Positions 26,831 to 33,227 of a stretch of DNA of 33,227 bases are shown here, piece by piece (the first letter of the stretch is position 1; each line of letters opens with the position of its first letter). The notes below the pieces were generated by a model. It searched no databases and was not told the DNA's origin. It saw only the letters and a program-made list of their open reading frames with translations. Location: NCBI GenBank assembly GCA_003641425.1, contig QNAH01000001.1, positions 1 through 33,227 of the forward strand, written 5' to 3'. The translations under genes were made by a program, and so were the position numbers. Source of the stretch: Candidatus Zixiibacteriota bacterium (lineage in GTDB: Bacteria > Zixibacteria > MSB-5A5 > GN15 > PGXB01).

Positions 26831-27064
26831 ATGAAAATTAGTATAAAATACTGTGTTGAATGAAATTACCTGCCCCGTGCCGTCGGTCTGGCGGATGCTG
26901 TCAAAAAAAGATTTGGATTGGAATCCCGATTAATAAAAGGGGGCGGGGGCGTTTTTGAGGTCGCCTTCGATAACAAAGTCTTTTACAGCAAAAAGGACAA
27001 TCGTGGCCGTTTCCCGACCCATGAAGAGATATTCGAATTAATCGAAAAATATCAAAACACGTAA
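26831..27064 (+). CDS. Predicted SelW/Rdx-family selenoprotein, UGA read as Sec11
   Basis: ATG 26831, behind AGAGG at 26821-26825, gives M-K-I-S-I-K-Y-C-V-E, then TGA (26861-26863), then NYLPRAVGLADAVKKRFG and onward to TAA 27062-27064: 77 residues. This is the SelW/Rdx (SelT/SelW/SelH) thioredoxin-like fold: a first strand, a Cys-x-x-Sec motif (Cys8, Sec11), the '.W/YLPRA..LA' helix, then KGGGGVFEVAFDNKVFYSKK and RGRFPTHEEIFELI, matching the family's 'G.GG.FEV..dg..v.skk..GrFP' pattern throughout. Members with Cys in place of Sec have C-x-x-C. Likely a small cytosolic thiol/selenol redox protein. It is too short on either side of the TGA to be noticed by standard gene calling. It lies 124 bp after the DUF3179 selenoprotein. 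Confidence 0.85.
26876..26894 (+). promoter_or_regulatory. Candidate SECIS hairpin for Sec11 of the SelW-like gene
   Basis: TGCC (26878-26881) pairs with GGCG (26890-26893), extended by C26876-G26894 across a one-base bulge. The 8-nt loop GTCGGTCT begins with G, 19 nt after the UGA. The stem is short and includes one wobble, so this is weaker than the SECIS candidate of the neighbouring gene. Confidence 0.45.
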
Positions 27065-27271
27065 TTCGCTTAAGCATCTGTAGAATATTGGAAATTATTA
27101 ATAATACAAATGATGACAATATGTGTGCCTGCAAGCGCAGGATTAACAAAAATATGCCGGAAGAAATCAGAAATCCTCGAAATTCCACCAGCGAAAAGAC
27201 TGAGATTTTACCGCTTTTAAGCACATCTTCGTGCCGATGTGCCTGATTGCCGGCAATAACAATGGGTAGCA

Positions 27272-27886
27272 ATGTCAGAAGAAAATGGGGCATCAAAATC
27301 CGAAAAACTATCCAATCCCCAAACCTGGGTGGATGTACACGGTGATTTTCTTTTCGGATATGCTATCCTGCGATTGAAGGATACCTCTACCGCGGAAGAT
27401 GCTGTGCAGGAGACTTTTTTAGCCGCCCTGAATGCCAGGGATTCTTTCAGGGGCCAGTCCGGCGAACGGACCTGGCTCGTTTCTATCCTTAAGAACAAAA
27501 TCATCGACCATTTTCGTCGCCTCAGCCGGGAGGTCGATTTCCACAATAATGATATTGACGTAATCGATGATGATTTTATTGCATCCGGCCCGAGAGCGGG
27601 TACCTGGAAAGCCGGTCAAAGACCATCCGAGTGGGTAGTCGACGCTGCCGACCTTGCCGAACAAAAAGAATTCTGGGAATATCTGCGCAAATGCATCGAT
27701 CGGATGCCGCCGCATATCGGGATGGTCTTTATCCTGCGCGACATCGAGAATATGAAAAATGAAGATATCTGTAACGTTTTGACGGTTCAGCCGACTAATC
27801 TGAGAGTAATATTGCACCGTGCGCGAAAGCGTTTACGCCGGTGCCTTGAAAAAATATGGCTGAATACCGAAAGGAGCGAACGGTGA
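27272..27886 (+). CDS. ECF-type sigma-70 family RNA polymerase sigma factor
   Basis: A 204-residue protein. Region 2 lies at about 25-90 (YAILRLKDTSTAEDAVQETF, SGERTWLVSILKNKIIDHFRR) and region 4 at about 135-195 (RMPPHIGMVFILRDIENMKNEDICNVL, then NLRVILHRARKRLR), with the acidic linker between. The HFRR and 'LHRARKRLR' motifs are typical of ECF sigma factors. Start ATG 27272 has only a weak ribosome site; the 207 bp upstream hold no gene I trust. It overlaps the anti-sigma gene by GTGA. It likely controls a small regulon of envelope or redox stress genes, probably including those downstream. Confidence 0.93.
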   Translation: MSEENGASKSEKLSNPQTWVDVHGDFLFGYAILRLKDTSTAEDAVQETFLAALNARDSFRGQSGERTWLVSILKNKIIDHFRRLSREVDFHNNDIDVIDDDFIASGPRAGTWKAGQRPSEWVVDAADLAEQKEFWEYLRKCIDRMPPHIGMVFILRDIENMKNEDICNVLTVQPTNLRVILHRARKRLRRCLEKIWLNTERSER

Positions 27887-28209
27887 AAAAAAGGCCGGGT
27901 ATGTCGGCAAAGGCGATGCTGATGATGTCGAAAGCGATGGGCGGTTTTATGCCTACCTGTCGCGAAGTGTCGCAGCTGACATCACGAGAGTTTGATGAAA
28001 AACTTTTGTTCCGTCAGCGGCTCGGTATCAGACTTCACCTGATTTTCTGCAAATGGTGCCGCCTTTACAGGAATCAGCTTCAATTTATAGATAATTTCCT
28101 CCGCCGATATTCGGCAGATGTCGAAAAAGCCCCGATCGGCATTGAAATCAGTCTTTCCGATGAAACCCGCGACCGTTTCAAGCGTGCCATCAAAGATAAT
28201 AGCAAATAA
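27883..28209 (+). CDS. Zinc-finger (ZAS-like) anti-sigma factor
   Basis: A 108-residue protein. GTG 27883 is 6 nt after AAGGAG (27871-27876) and overlaps the sigma stop; this is better than the ATG at 27856, which has no ribosome site. The motif His52-x3-Cys56-x2-Cys59 (RLHLIFCKWCRLYRNQ) with Cys26 in PTCREVSQLTSREF is the ZAS zinc site of soluble anti-sigma factors of the RsrA/ChrR type. There is no membrane segment. It should bind and hold the ECF factor until oxidation or metal loss. Translational coupling with the sigma gene fits a stoichiometric pair. Confidence 0.85.
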   Translation: MKKRPGMSAKAMLMMSKAMGGFMPTCREVSQLTSREFDEKLLFRQRLGIRLHLIFCKWCRLYRNQLQFIDNFLRRYSADVEKAPIGIEISLSDETRDRFKRAIKDNSK

Positions 28210-28320
28210 CCCGCAATTTCTAAAACCCCTCGAAAATAATTATCCTTTTCAATAACAAAGACTTATATGATCTACAATTGAATTTAACCAGAGTATTTTC
28301 AATAGCTGTCCACTTTTTAT

Positions 28321-28345
28321 GTAACGAAAAGCGATACCGGGCGAC
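28321..28345 (+). promoter_or_regulatory. Possible ECF-type promoter
   Basis: GTAAC (28321-28325) and CGAC (28342-28345) are 16 bp apart, a spacing and base pattern resembling ECF -35/-10 elements. It lies 54 bp before the small Cys-rich gene. No matching pair was found upstream of the sigma gene itself, so support is weak. Confidence 0.25.
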
Positions 28346-28398
28346 TAAGAATCAAAACAATAAAAGGGATTAACAAACCCAGGCAAGGAGAAGAAACT

Positions 28399-28521
28399 AT
28401 GTCGATGATGTGCAACAAAGAAAGCTGTAAAGCAAAGAGAGGTATGTGCGGGCATGAAAAGATGATGATGTGGGGAATTTTGATAGTCTCCGCAATCGGT
28501 CTTTCTTACTGGCTTATTTAG
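28399..28521 (+). CDS. Small Cys-rich single-span membrane protein, 40 residues
   Basis: ATG 28399 is 8 nt after AAGGAG (28385-28390), a strong ribosome site that argues for a real gene. The first 20 residues carry three Cys and one His (Cys5, Cys10, Cys17, His19, in M-C-N-K-E-S-C and G-M-C-G-H-E); residues 25-40 are a hydrophobic helix (WGILIVSAIGLSYWLI) that ends the protein. So a metal- or thiol-reactive head of about 22 residues on a membrane anchor. No family known to me. It is followed by the YceI-like gene 50 bp later and probably shares its transcript. Confidence 0.65.
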   Translation: MSMMCNKESCKAKRGMCGHEKMMMWGILIVSAIGLSYWLI

Positions 28522-28571
28522 AGATGGGACAAAAAGCAGGAAATATTAACAAATACAAAGAAGGAGTAATA

Positions 28572-29378
28572 ATGATGAAAGCAATGAAAAACATGATTTT
28601 AGGTCTGTTGCTGACTGGGGCGATGATGACGACCGCGGCGGCCCAAAAAGATCCGGGTAATCCCTGTGGTCATAAGAACGGCATGATGTTTCATATCGAT
28701 GACCCGATGAGCCGCAATTCGGTGACTTTCAAGAGTACCGCCCCTCTGGAGGATATTGTGGGGACCAGCAATGAGATAACCGGCTACATTCAATTCAATC
28801 CGAGCCATCCCGAAAACGGCGGTCATGGGGAGTTTACCGTTCCGGTGGCCAGTCTCAATACCGGAATTCCTCTGAGAGATGAGCATCTGCGAAGCGCCGA
28901 TTGGCTGAATGCCGGCGCGTATCCCGACATCAAACTGACCGTCAAGAATATCAAGAATATAAAGGAAGTCAAATCGTCGGGTGATGCCCAGACATACGAC
29001 ATAACTTTCATGGGTAATCTGTCTTTTAACGGAAAGACCCGATATACCAAGGTCAAAGGGCGGATGACCTACCTTCAGGAAAGTGAAGCCACGAAACAAC
29101 GTATGCCGGGTGATCTGGTGGCGGTTCGCGCGGAGTTAAATATCCCGCTGGCGGAGTTCGATGTAATCGGACCGGAGGGAATGGGTATTATCGGCTCCAA
29201 GGTCGGCAAGACAATCGATGTCGAGATCAGCCTGATGGCAAGCACCCGAGCATCGTCACTTGCCGCCGAGGCCGGGAATCCGTGCGGGGACAAGGCGATG
29301 AATCCCTGTAATCCCTGCGGTGGGAAATCAATGGACGCGCACAATCCGTGCGGGATGAAGAAGAGCGACTCAAGGTAA
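28572..29378 (+). CDS. YceI-like secreted protein with NPCG-rich Cys tail
   Basis: A 268-residue protein; ATG 28572 (or 28575) lies behind AAGGAG at 28561-28566. Residues 1-24 are a signal peptide (TTAAA-Q). Residues about 40-230 follow the YceI lipocalin-like pattern: VTFKSTAPLEDIVGTSNEITG, FTVPVASLNTGIPLRDEHLRS, YPDIKLTVKNIK, GNLSFNGKTRYTKVKG. YceI proteins bind isoprenoids in the periplasm. Unusually, the mature N terminus carries an NPCG motif and the C terminus three NPCG motifs plus an NPCN (last 35 residues, with Lys/Met between). Such Cys repeats could bind metal or act as thiols. It stands between the small Cys-rich membrane gene and an FGE-like gene. Confidence 0.85.
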   Translation: MMKAMKNMILGLLLTGAMMTTAAAQKDPGNPCGHKNGMMFHIDDPMSRNSVTFKSTAPLEDIVGTSNEITGYIQFNPSHPENGGHGEFTVPVASLNTGIPLRDEHLRSADWLNAGAYPDIKLTVKNIKNIKEVKSSGDAQTYDITFMGNLSFNGKTRYTKVKGRMTYLQESEATKQRMPGDLVAVRAELNIPLAEFDVIGPEGMGIIGSKVGKTIDVEISLMASTRASSLAAEAGNPCGDKAMNPCNPCGGKSMDAHNPCGMKKSDSR

Positions 29379-29397
29379 AAAGGCAGGTCAGGTAATT

Positions 29398-30456
29398 ATG
29401 AAGATAATGAACAAACATGCAATCGCCCTGGCAATGACTCTGATTGTCGCGGTAGCAAGCATTTTACCGATCGGGCCGGTAAAGGAAGCGGGCGCCCGGT
29501 CCAATAACGGACCGGGCGTTCGCCCCAATAATGATAACGGTGAAATACCGGAATCGGATTTGATATATGTAACCGGCAGCAGTTTTGCAATGGGGTATGA
29601 TCAGGCTTATGAGGACGGGCGCCCGGTGCACGAGGTAACCCTTAATCCTTTTTATATAGATCGATATGAAGTAACCAATGCCCGGTTCAGGGAATTTGTC
29701 GATGCTCCCGGTTATGTAACGACGGCGGAGCACGGCGGTTACTGCTGGGCGTATCTGGAGGGCGCCGAAGATTTCCAGAGGATTTTGGGTGCCTACTGGC
29801 GTCAGCCGGAGGGACCGGGTTCCTCGATCGAAAACCGGCTGAATCATCCGGTGGTCTGTGTCAGCTGGCATGACGCCGCCGCATATGCGGCCTGGGCTGG
29901 TAAACGCCTGCCGACCGAAGCGGAGTGGGAATATGCCGCCCGCGCGGGCGCCGACGATCATTACAGAGCCGACACCGGAGAGCATCATGGCGGGCAGGAT
30001 CATGCAACGGTCGCCAATGATCACTCGCCGTCCTCGAAAAGCCATCGTAACAACATGGAATTCCATGCCATGGGCGCTCAACAGTCCGGTGAGAATCAGG
30101 TCCGGGCCAATATCTGGCAGGGCACATGGCCGGATGTCAATCATCTCGATGACGGCTTTTTCTACACTGCGCCGGTGGGAGGTTTTTCCCCCAATGATTG
30201 GGGCGTGCATGATATGATCGGCAATGTCTGGGAATGGACCGCCGACTGGTATGCGCCTGATTATTATCTGAACTCACCGGCAAGCAATCCATCGGGTCCG
30301 GACAGCGGCGACAACCGGGTGGCCCGGGGCGGGAGCTGGTTCTGCAGTCCCAATTACTGCGGCGCTTACTCGACTCATTACCGCGGCGCCAGTCCGCCGG
30401 ATCATGCTTTCAATAATGTCGGATTCCGGTGTGCCGCTGATGCCGATTACGAGTAA
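29398..30456 (+). CDS. Formylglycine-generating-enzyme-like (SUMF1/FGE-sulfatase family) secreted protein
   Basis: A 352-residue protein with a signal peptide (about 1-29). Residues about 55-350 are an FGE-sulfatase domain: FYIDRYEVTNARFREFV, HPVVCVSWHDAAAYAAWAGKRLPTEAEWEYAAR (split here only in words), DMIGNVWEWTADWY, RVARGGSW and VGFRCAAD. It retains both cysteines of the copper site, Cys316 and Cys321 (WFC-SPNY-C), spaced as in human FGE (Cys336, Cys341). Many family members lack these and are not enzymes; this one may be a genuine oxidase of a Cys residue. No sulfatase with C-x-P-x-R is in the window. It follows the YceI-like gene by 19 bp, so the two form an operon. Export is unusual for a sulfatase-activating enzyme in bacteria. 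Confidence 0.85.
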   Translation: MKIMNKHAIALAMTLIVAVASILPIGPVKEAGARSNNGPGVRPNNDNGEIPESDLIYVTGSSFAMGYDQAYEDGRPVHEVTLNPFYIDRYEVTNARFREFVDAPGYVTTAEHGGYCWAYLEGAEDFQRILGAYWRQPEGPGSSIENRLNHPVVCVSWHDAAAYAAWAGKRLPTEAEWEYAARAGADDHYRADTGEHHGGQDHATVANDHSPSSKSHRNNMEFHAMGAQQSGENQVRANIWQGTWPDVNHLDDGFFYTAPVGGFSPNDWGVHDMIGNVWEWTADWYAPDYYLNSPASNPSGPDSGDNRVARGGSWFCSPNYCGAYSTHYRGASPPDHAFNNVGFRCAADADYE

Positions 30457-30479
30457 GACGTAAGAGAAGGAGGAGAATC

Positions 30480-30756
30480 ATGACTGCGAAAACAAAAAAA
30501 ATAATTGTCACGACGCTGTTCCTGACTGCGGTTGTACTGGCTGTCTGGCAGATTACGGGCGGCGGGATTTTACGAGAGTAATATTATTACCAAAACGGTA
30601 ACCCGCGACTCTTTCCGACTGGGTCTTCTTCCGACCCCGTCGAGTATGATCGACAAACATATGCTCTCGGTAATATCATTGCTCGGGCCGTTATGGTTTG
30701 TGACACTTGTTTTATCCTGGCGCTCACGGCGCAGATTGAACCGGGCCGGTTCATGA
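30480..30756 (+). pseudogene. Small two-span membrane protein, apparently frameshifted
   Basis: A strong ribosome site (GAAGGAGGAG) precedes ATG 30480, which opens a frame with a hydrophobic N terminus (KKIIVTTLFLTAVVLAVWQI) but meets TAA at 30579 after 33 codons. The +1 frame at the same place continues as GFYESNIITKTVTRDSFRL, then a second helix SVISLLGPLWFVTLVLSW, a basic end RSRRRLNRAG and stop at 30756. A one-base insertion within the run GGCGGCGGG (about 30565-30575) would explain it and would restore a protein of about 92 residues. It could be a sequencing error. Function unknown; it ends the YceI-FGE operon. Confidence 0.5.
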
Positions 30757-30804
30757 ATGGTACGGTCGATCTCGGATATCGGTTGAAAACCTCTATCGTC
30801 TTTC

Positions 30805-31035
30805 TCATTCGGCGGCATCGACTGCCCCCTGATCGACTACCGGATATTTACGGACGAATTCAATCAGCATGATCAACCCGATAATGAGAAAGACGGCGTC
30901 GTTGAAAATGAAAATGAGCGGCAGGTCGGCGTTCATGTAATGCCCGGCCAACACGGCGGCAAGGATCAAAACCGAAATGGTATTTTTTTGATATTTGAAG
31001 GCTGTAAGACGGCCGGGAAAAAGATAAAATACATA
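30805..31035 (-). pseudogene. Remnant of a small membrane protein gene
   Basis: On the minus strand a 76-codon frame without a start codon reads FYLFPGRLTAFKYQKN, then a helix SVLILAAVLAGHYMNADLPL and a second helix FIFNDAVFLIIGLIMLIEF, ending in TGA 30805-30807. The residue pattern (PGRL turn, hydrophobic helices, charged ends) looks like real protein. An ATG just upstream (about 31034) is in another frame, so the 5' end is broken or lost. No family assigned. Confidence 0.35.
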
Positions 31036-31126
31036 TTAAGTATCACAGGCGCGATATATAAATTCCTTGATTTTTTCAGCCCATAGATAATAGGTTGAAA
31101 AAAATATATTATCGTTAGGAATAATA

Positions 31127-31357
31127 ATGGCTCGCGCACCATTTCAGGTCCTGGTATTTCCTTATTATATAAATAATGACGGGAATATCGTTTATGCCGT
31201 TTTTAAACGTCGGCCTGATAACGGAGATTTCTGGCAACCGATTGCGGGAGGTGGAGAGGATGACGAGACGCCTTTGCAGGCCGCCTGCCGGGAGGATTTC
31301 GACCCAAATAAACATATAATAAAAAGCCGACGAACCGGACCCATACCCAACCGGTAA
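31127..31357 (+). pseudogene. Truncated Nudix hydrolase (dATP pyrophosphohydrolase-like)
   Basis: ATG 31127 behind TAGGA opens a 76-residue frame starting ARAPFQVLVFPYYI, typical of the NudB-like/Nudix group, with FWQPIAGGGEDDETPLQAACRE. That gives the first part of the Nudix box (G-x5-E-x7-R-E), but instead of the following 'x-E-E' metal ligands the frame runs into DFDPNKHIIKSRR and stops. The catalytic half is lost, probably by deletion or recombination near 31290-31300. It is unlikely to be active. Confidence 0.65.
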
Positions 31358-31467
31358 CGTAAAATAAGATAAAGTTAACCATGACGCAACCATTGACAGA
31401 TAAGAGTGTAATATAGCATAATCCGCCCATATCGATAATTGTCATTTGTTTTTAAAAGGATTGAAAT
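31358..31467. promoter_or_regulatory. Short gap with an orphan promoter-like sequence
   Basis: TTGACA (31393-31398) and CATAAT (31417-31422), 18 bp apart, look like a plus-strand sigma-70 promoter, but downstream lies only the convergent ABC permease gene. It may be a leftover of a deleted gene, or chance in an AT-rich stretch. Confidence 0.25.
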
Positions 31468-32931
31468 CTATTCGGTGCGGAGGGCTTCGACCGGATCGAC
31501 CCGGGCGGCGCGCGAGGCGGGATAAAATCCGGCGGCGAGGCTAACCAGCAGGCCGAATAAAAGCGCGGTCAGGATCAGCCAGGGGGGCAGGGCGAAGAGG
31601 TCCATCTCGGGGATGTCCTGTTTTTCCATGATTACTTTTATTACCAGTGATGCCGCGCGGGTAATGACCCACCCGAAGATAATTCCGAAGACCGCGCCGA
31701 TGGACCCGATCAGCCCGGATTCGGCCAGGAAGAGAAGTCGTATGTCGCGCTCATCGGCCCCCAGCGATTTCAATATGCCGATTTCGCGTCGGCGTTCGAT
31801 GATTGACATCACCATCGTATTGACAATGCCGAGCGAGGCGGTGATGAGGGCGATCAATCCGATGACACCGAGGCCCATGTCGAAATAGATAAAGAATTTT
31901 TGCATCTCGGCGAATTGTTCGGCATAGCTGAAGGTCCTGAAGCCCATCGCCTTGATCGAATCGCGTGCCGAGGTGTATGTTATATTCGGGTCAAGATTGA
32001 CGGTTACTTTGGGATAGAAACGTCCTCCCGCTTCGTCTCCGGTACCGAGCAGATTTCCGCTTTGCAAAGCGGCGAAAAGATCGGCCGGATTATCGGACAT
32101 CCCGCCGTAACTGAATCGTTCGGCGGTGGCAGTCGGTATGATAACCGGTTTGATGCGCATCATACCTCCCTGCCCGCCTTCCATGACACCGCGGATAATC
32201 AGCGTATCCCTCAGCACCGCTTTGGCATTGAGGAAACCGTCAAGAAAACGCATCATGGCATTGCCCAGTTCCCGGCGGACGATACGTTTGGTATAGGCGG
32301 CATGTATCAACGAATCAAAATGTATTTCTTTGATGCGCTCTTTGAGAGTGCTGTCCATTTTCGGGATGATATGTACGATACCGCTGTCGATGCTGGCGAC
32401 ACTGACTGAGATGATAAGAGTGTCGCCAATCAGCGAATCGGCCTTGCCGATATTAAGCAGGTGGAGGAATTGCTCGGTCACGATGGCTTCTTTGGCGCAG
32501 TCGCTTTCGAAAGCCGAACCGGCGGCAAAATGTGAATATGCTTTTGTGTTCATCGCCTCGACCGAAAGCGCCTGGGCCGAGATGGACAACTCTGTATCGG
32601 AAATATTTGCGGTCAGGTCGAAGTCATCGAAAGGATAGGCCAGTTTGACGCCGGGCAGATCGGAAATGGCGGCGACAGCACGGGCATCGAGAATCGCGGG
32701 TGGCATGGTGTCGGTCGGTTGAGCATCTCCGGGCGGATAGACCTGCATAGTATTGAAAAGATCGAGTTTCTCGTATTGCTCGGAGACATTCCTCTGCATC
32801 CCGGCCCCGAAGGATAACATCGCCACGAAAGCGGCGATGGCGATTATAACGCCTGAGACAGTCAAGAAGGCACGCAGTTTCATGCGCCATAGGTTGCCGG
32901 TTGAGATAGACACAAAATCCCTGAAAGTCAT
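31468..32931 (-). CDS. ABC transporter permease, MacB/FtsX type
   Basis: A 487-residue protein. A first membrane helix lies at about residues 19-42 (LRAFLTVSGVIIAIAAFVAML), followed by a large periplasmic MacB-PCD-like domain to about 345, then three helices in the FtsX domain (GLGVIGLIALITASLGIVNTM, IGSIGAVFGIIFGWVITRA, LILTALLFGLLVSLAAGFYPA) and the characteristic end SRAARVDPVEALRTE. The motif ERRREIGILKSLGA is the coupling helix. ATG 32931 overlaps the ATPase stop (ATGA). Such systems act as mechanotransmitters or export lipoproteins, peptides or drugs; the substrate here is unknown. Confidence 0.93.
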   Translation of the reverse strand: MTFRDFVSISTGNLWRMKLRAFLTVSGVIIAIAAFVAMLSFGAGMQRNVSEQYEKLDLFNTMQVYPPGDAQPTDTMPPAILDARAVAAISDLPGVKLAYPFDDFDLTANISDTELSISAQALSVEAMNTKAYSHFAAGSAFESDCAKEAIVTEQFLHLLNIGKADSLIGDTLIISVSVASIDSGIVHIIPKMDSTLKERIKEIHFDSLIHAAYTKRIVRRELGNAMMRFLDGFLNAKAVLRDTLIIRGVMEGGQGGMMRIKPVIIPTATAERFSYGGMSDNPADLFAALQSGNLLGTGDEAGGRFYPKVTVNLDPNITYTSARDSIKAMGFRTFSYAEQFAEMQKFFIYFDMGLGVIGLIALITASLGIVNTMVMSIIERRREIGILKSLGADERDIRLLFLAESGLIGSIGAVFGIIFGWVITRAASLVIKVIMEKQDIPEMDLFALPPWLILTALLFGLLVSLAAGFYPASRAARVDPVEALRTE

Positions 32932-33227
32932 TTTGTTGCCCCCGGTTCAGTCTCTCCCGAAGTATTATCTATAATCTGCCCGTAGTGCATGCGGACGATC
33001 CGGGCGGCATAGCGACCGGCAAGTTCGAGATCATGAGTTACCATGACAACGGTCAGACCTTTGCGGTTGAGATCAGTCAGCAGATCGGCGATCTGTATAG
33101 AATTCCCCTGATCGAGGTTGCCGGTCGGTTCGTCGGCAAAAAGCACCTCCGGATTTTTGACCAGCGCCCGGGCGATCGAAACCCGCTGTTGCTCACCGCC
33201 GGAGAGATCGGCGGGGTGATGATCGAC
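32928..33227 (-). CDS. ABC transporter ATP-binding protein, MacB/LolD type, 5' part outside window
   Basis: The last 99 codons are visible; the frame is open to the end of the window, so the start lies beyond. It shows the signature motif LSGGEQQRVSIARAL, Walker B VLFADEPTGNLD and the H-loop VMVTHDLELAGRYA, typical of the LolD/MacB export ATPases. Walker A is outside. It is the upstream gene of the permease and overlaps it by 4 bp. Confidence 0.95.
   Translation of the reverse strand, partial: VDHHPADLSGGEQQRVSIARALVKNPEVLFADEPTGNLDQGNSIQIADLLTDLNRKGLTVVMVTHDLELAGRYAARIVRMHYGQIIDNTSGETEPGATK

Noticed and set aside
26410..26863. UGA recoded genome-wide as Trp or Gly (alternative code) instead of selenocysteine
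   Set aside because: hemL, hemE, the sigma factor, the sulfatase-like gene and the ABC ATPase all end at UGA at sensible places, and both in-frame UGAs fall at Cys/Sec positions, not Trp or Gly ones.
27121..27246. 41-codon ORF with Cys at both ends (MCACKRR start) upstream of the sigma gene
   Set aside because: No ribosome site, low-complexity composition and no family; chance cannot be excluded.
29464..30210. Long minus-strand ORF of 248 codons antisense to the FGE-like gene
   Set aside because: Fully overlapped by the clearly recognisable FGE gene; no family features of its own.
31203..31445. Minus-strand ORF with a hydrophobic start (MVNFILFYVTGWVWV)
   Set aside because: Hydrophobic stretch comes from AT-rich sequence and runs antisense into the better supported Nudix remnant; no ribosome site.
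1..33227. CRISPR array, phage or IS transposase genes, rRNA
   Set aside because: Read for regular spacer repeats, integrase/transposase motifs and rRNA landmarks; none seen apart from the small MITE-like element.

Overview
The window looks like a chromosomal segment of a Gram-negative, uncultured-type bacterium of the FCB/candidate-phylum kind (Zixibacteria-like is my best guess). The inference rests on a TonB-receptor-like beta-barrel protein, two secreted proteins ending in the 'NYPNPFNPSTTI' type C-terminal sorting/FlgD-like domain, a dockerin-like segment of the GNVNCD type, and moderate GC content. No taxonomic marker gene is present, so this is not proven.

Layout. 1-3338: the 3' part of a TonB-dependent-receptor-like gene, a 199-bp MITE-like palindromic element, and a small outer-membrane beta-barrel gene. 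3403-7976: two divergent secreted proteins with the same C-terminal sorting domain, a beta-propeller protein and a subtilase. 8058-8224: a complete tRNA-Glu(UUC) unit with promoter and terminator. 8357-14960: a YejM/LtaS-like membrane sulfatase-fold enzyme, an exported M3 oligoendopeptidase, a membrane-anchored YiiX/NlpC-P60-like protein and an Ada-like AraC/methyltransferase fusion. 15327-21993: a heme operon, hemA-hemC-hemD-hemL-hemE-hemN, covering the C5 route from glutamyl-tRNA to protoporphyrinogen except for hemB. hemA carries an in-frame TAA that cuts off its C-terminal dimerisation domain, while the rest of the domain stays open in the same frame and overlaps the hemC start. 22015-24045: a histidine kinase and OmpR-type regulator pair. 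24510-25322: a secreted protein of unknown function with a good promoter and terminator.

25435-27064 is the most remarkable part: two adjacent genes each interrupted by an in-frame UGA that fits selenocysteine. The first is a secreted C-type lectin + dockerin + DUF3179 protein, whose UGA falls exactly on the first Cys of the family's YCPLC motif. The second is a SelW/Rdx-like 77-residue protein with a Cys-x-x-UGA redox motif. Both have a hairpin with a G near the start of its loop about 20 nt after the UGA, as bacterial SECIS elements do. UGA is an ordinary stop for several other genes in the window, so recoding must be local. 27272-30756: an ECF sigma factor and its zinc-finger anti-sigma partner, then a small Cys-rich membrane peptide, a YceI-like secreted protein with an NPCG-rich tail, a formylglycine-generating-enzyme-like protein with both catalytic cysteines, and a frameshifted small membrane gene. 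30757-31467 is a decayed stretch with gene remnants, including a truncated Nudix hydrolase. 31468-33227: an ABC permease (MacB/FtsX type) and the 3' part of its ATPase, which runs off the window.

Together the accessory half (25.4-30.8 kb) suggests an envelope thiol/selenol redox or metal-handling locus next to an ECF sigma/anti-sigma pair. That functional link is inference.
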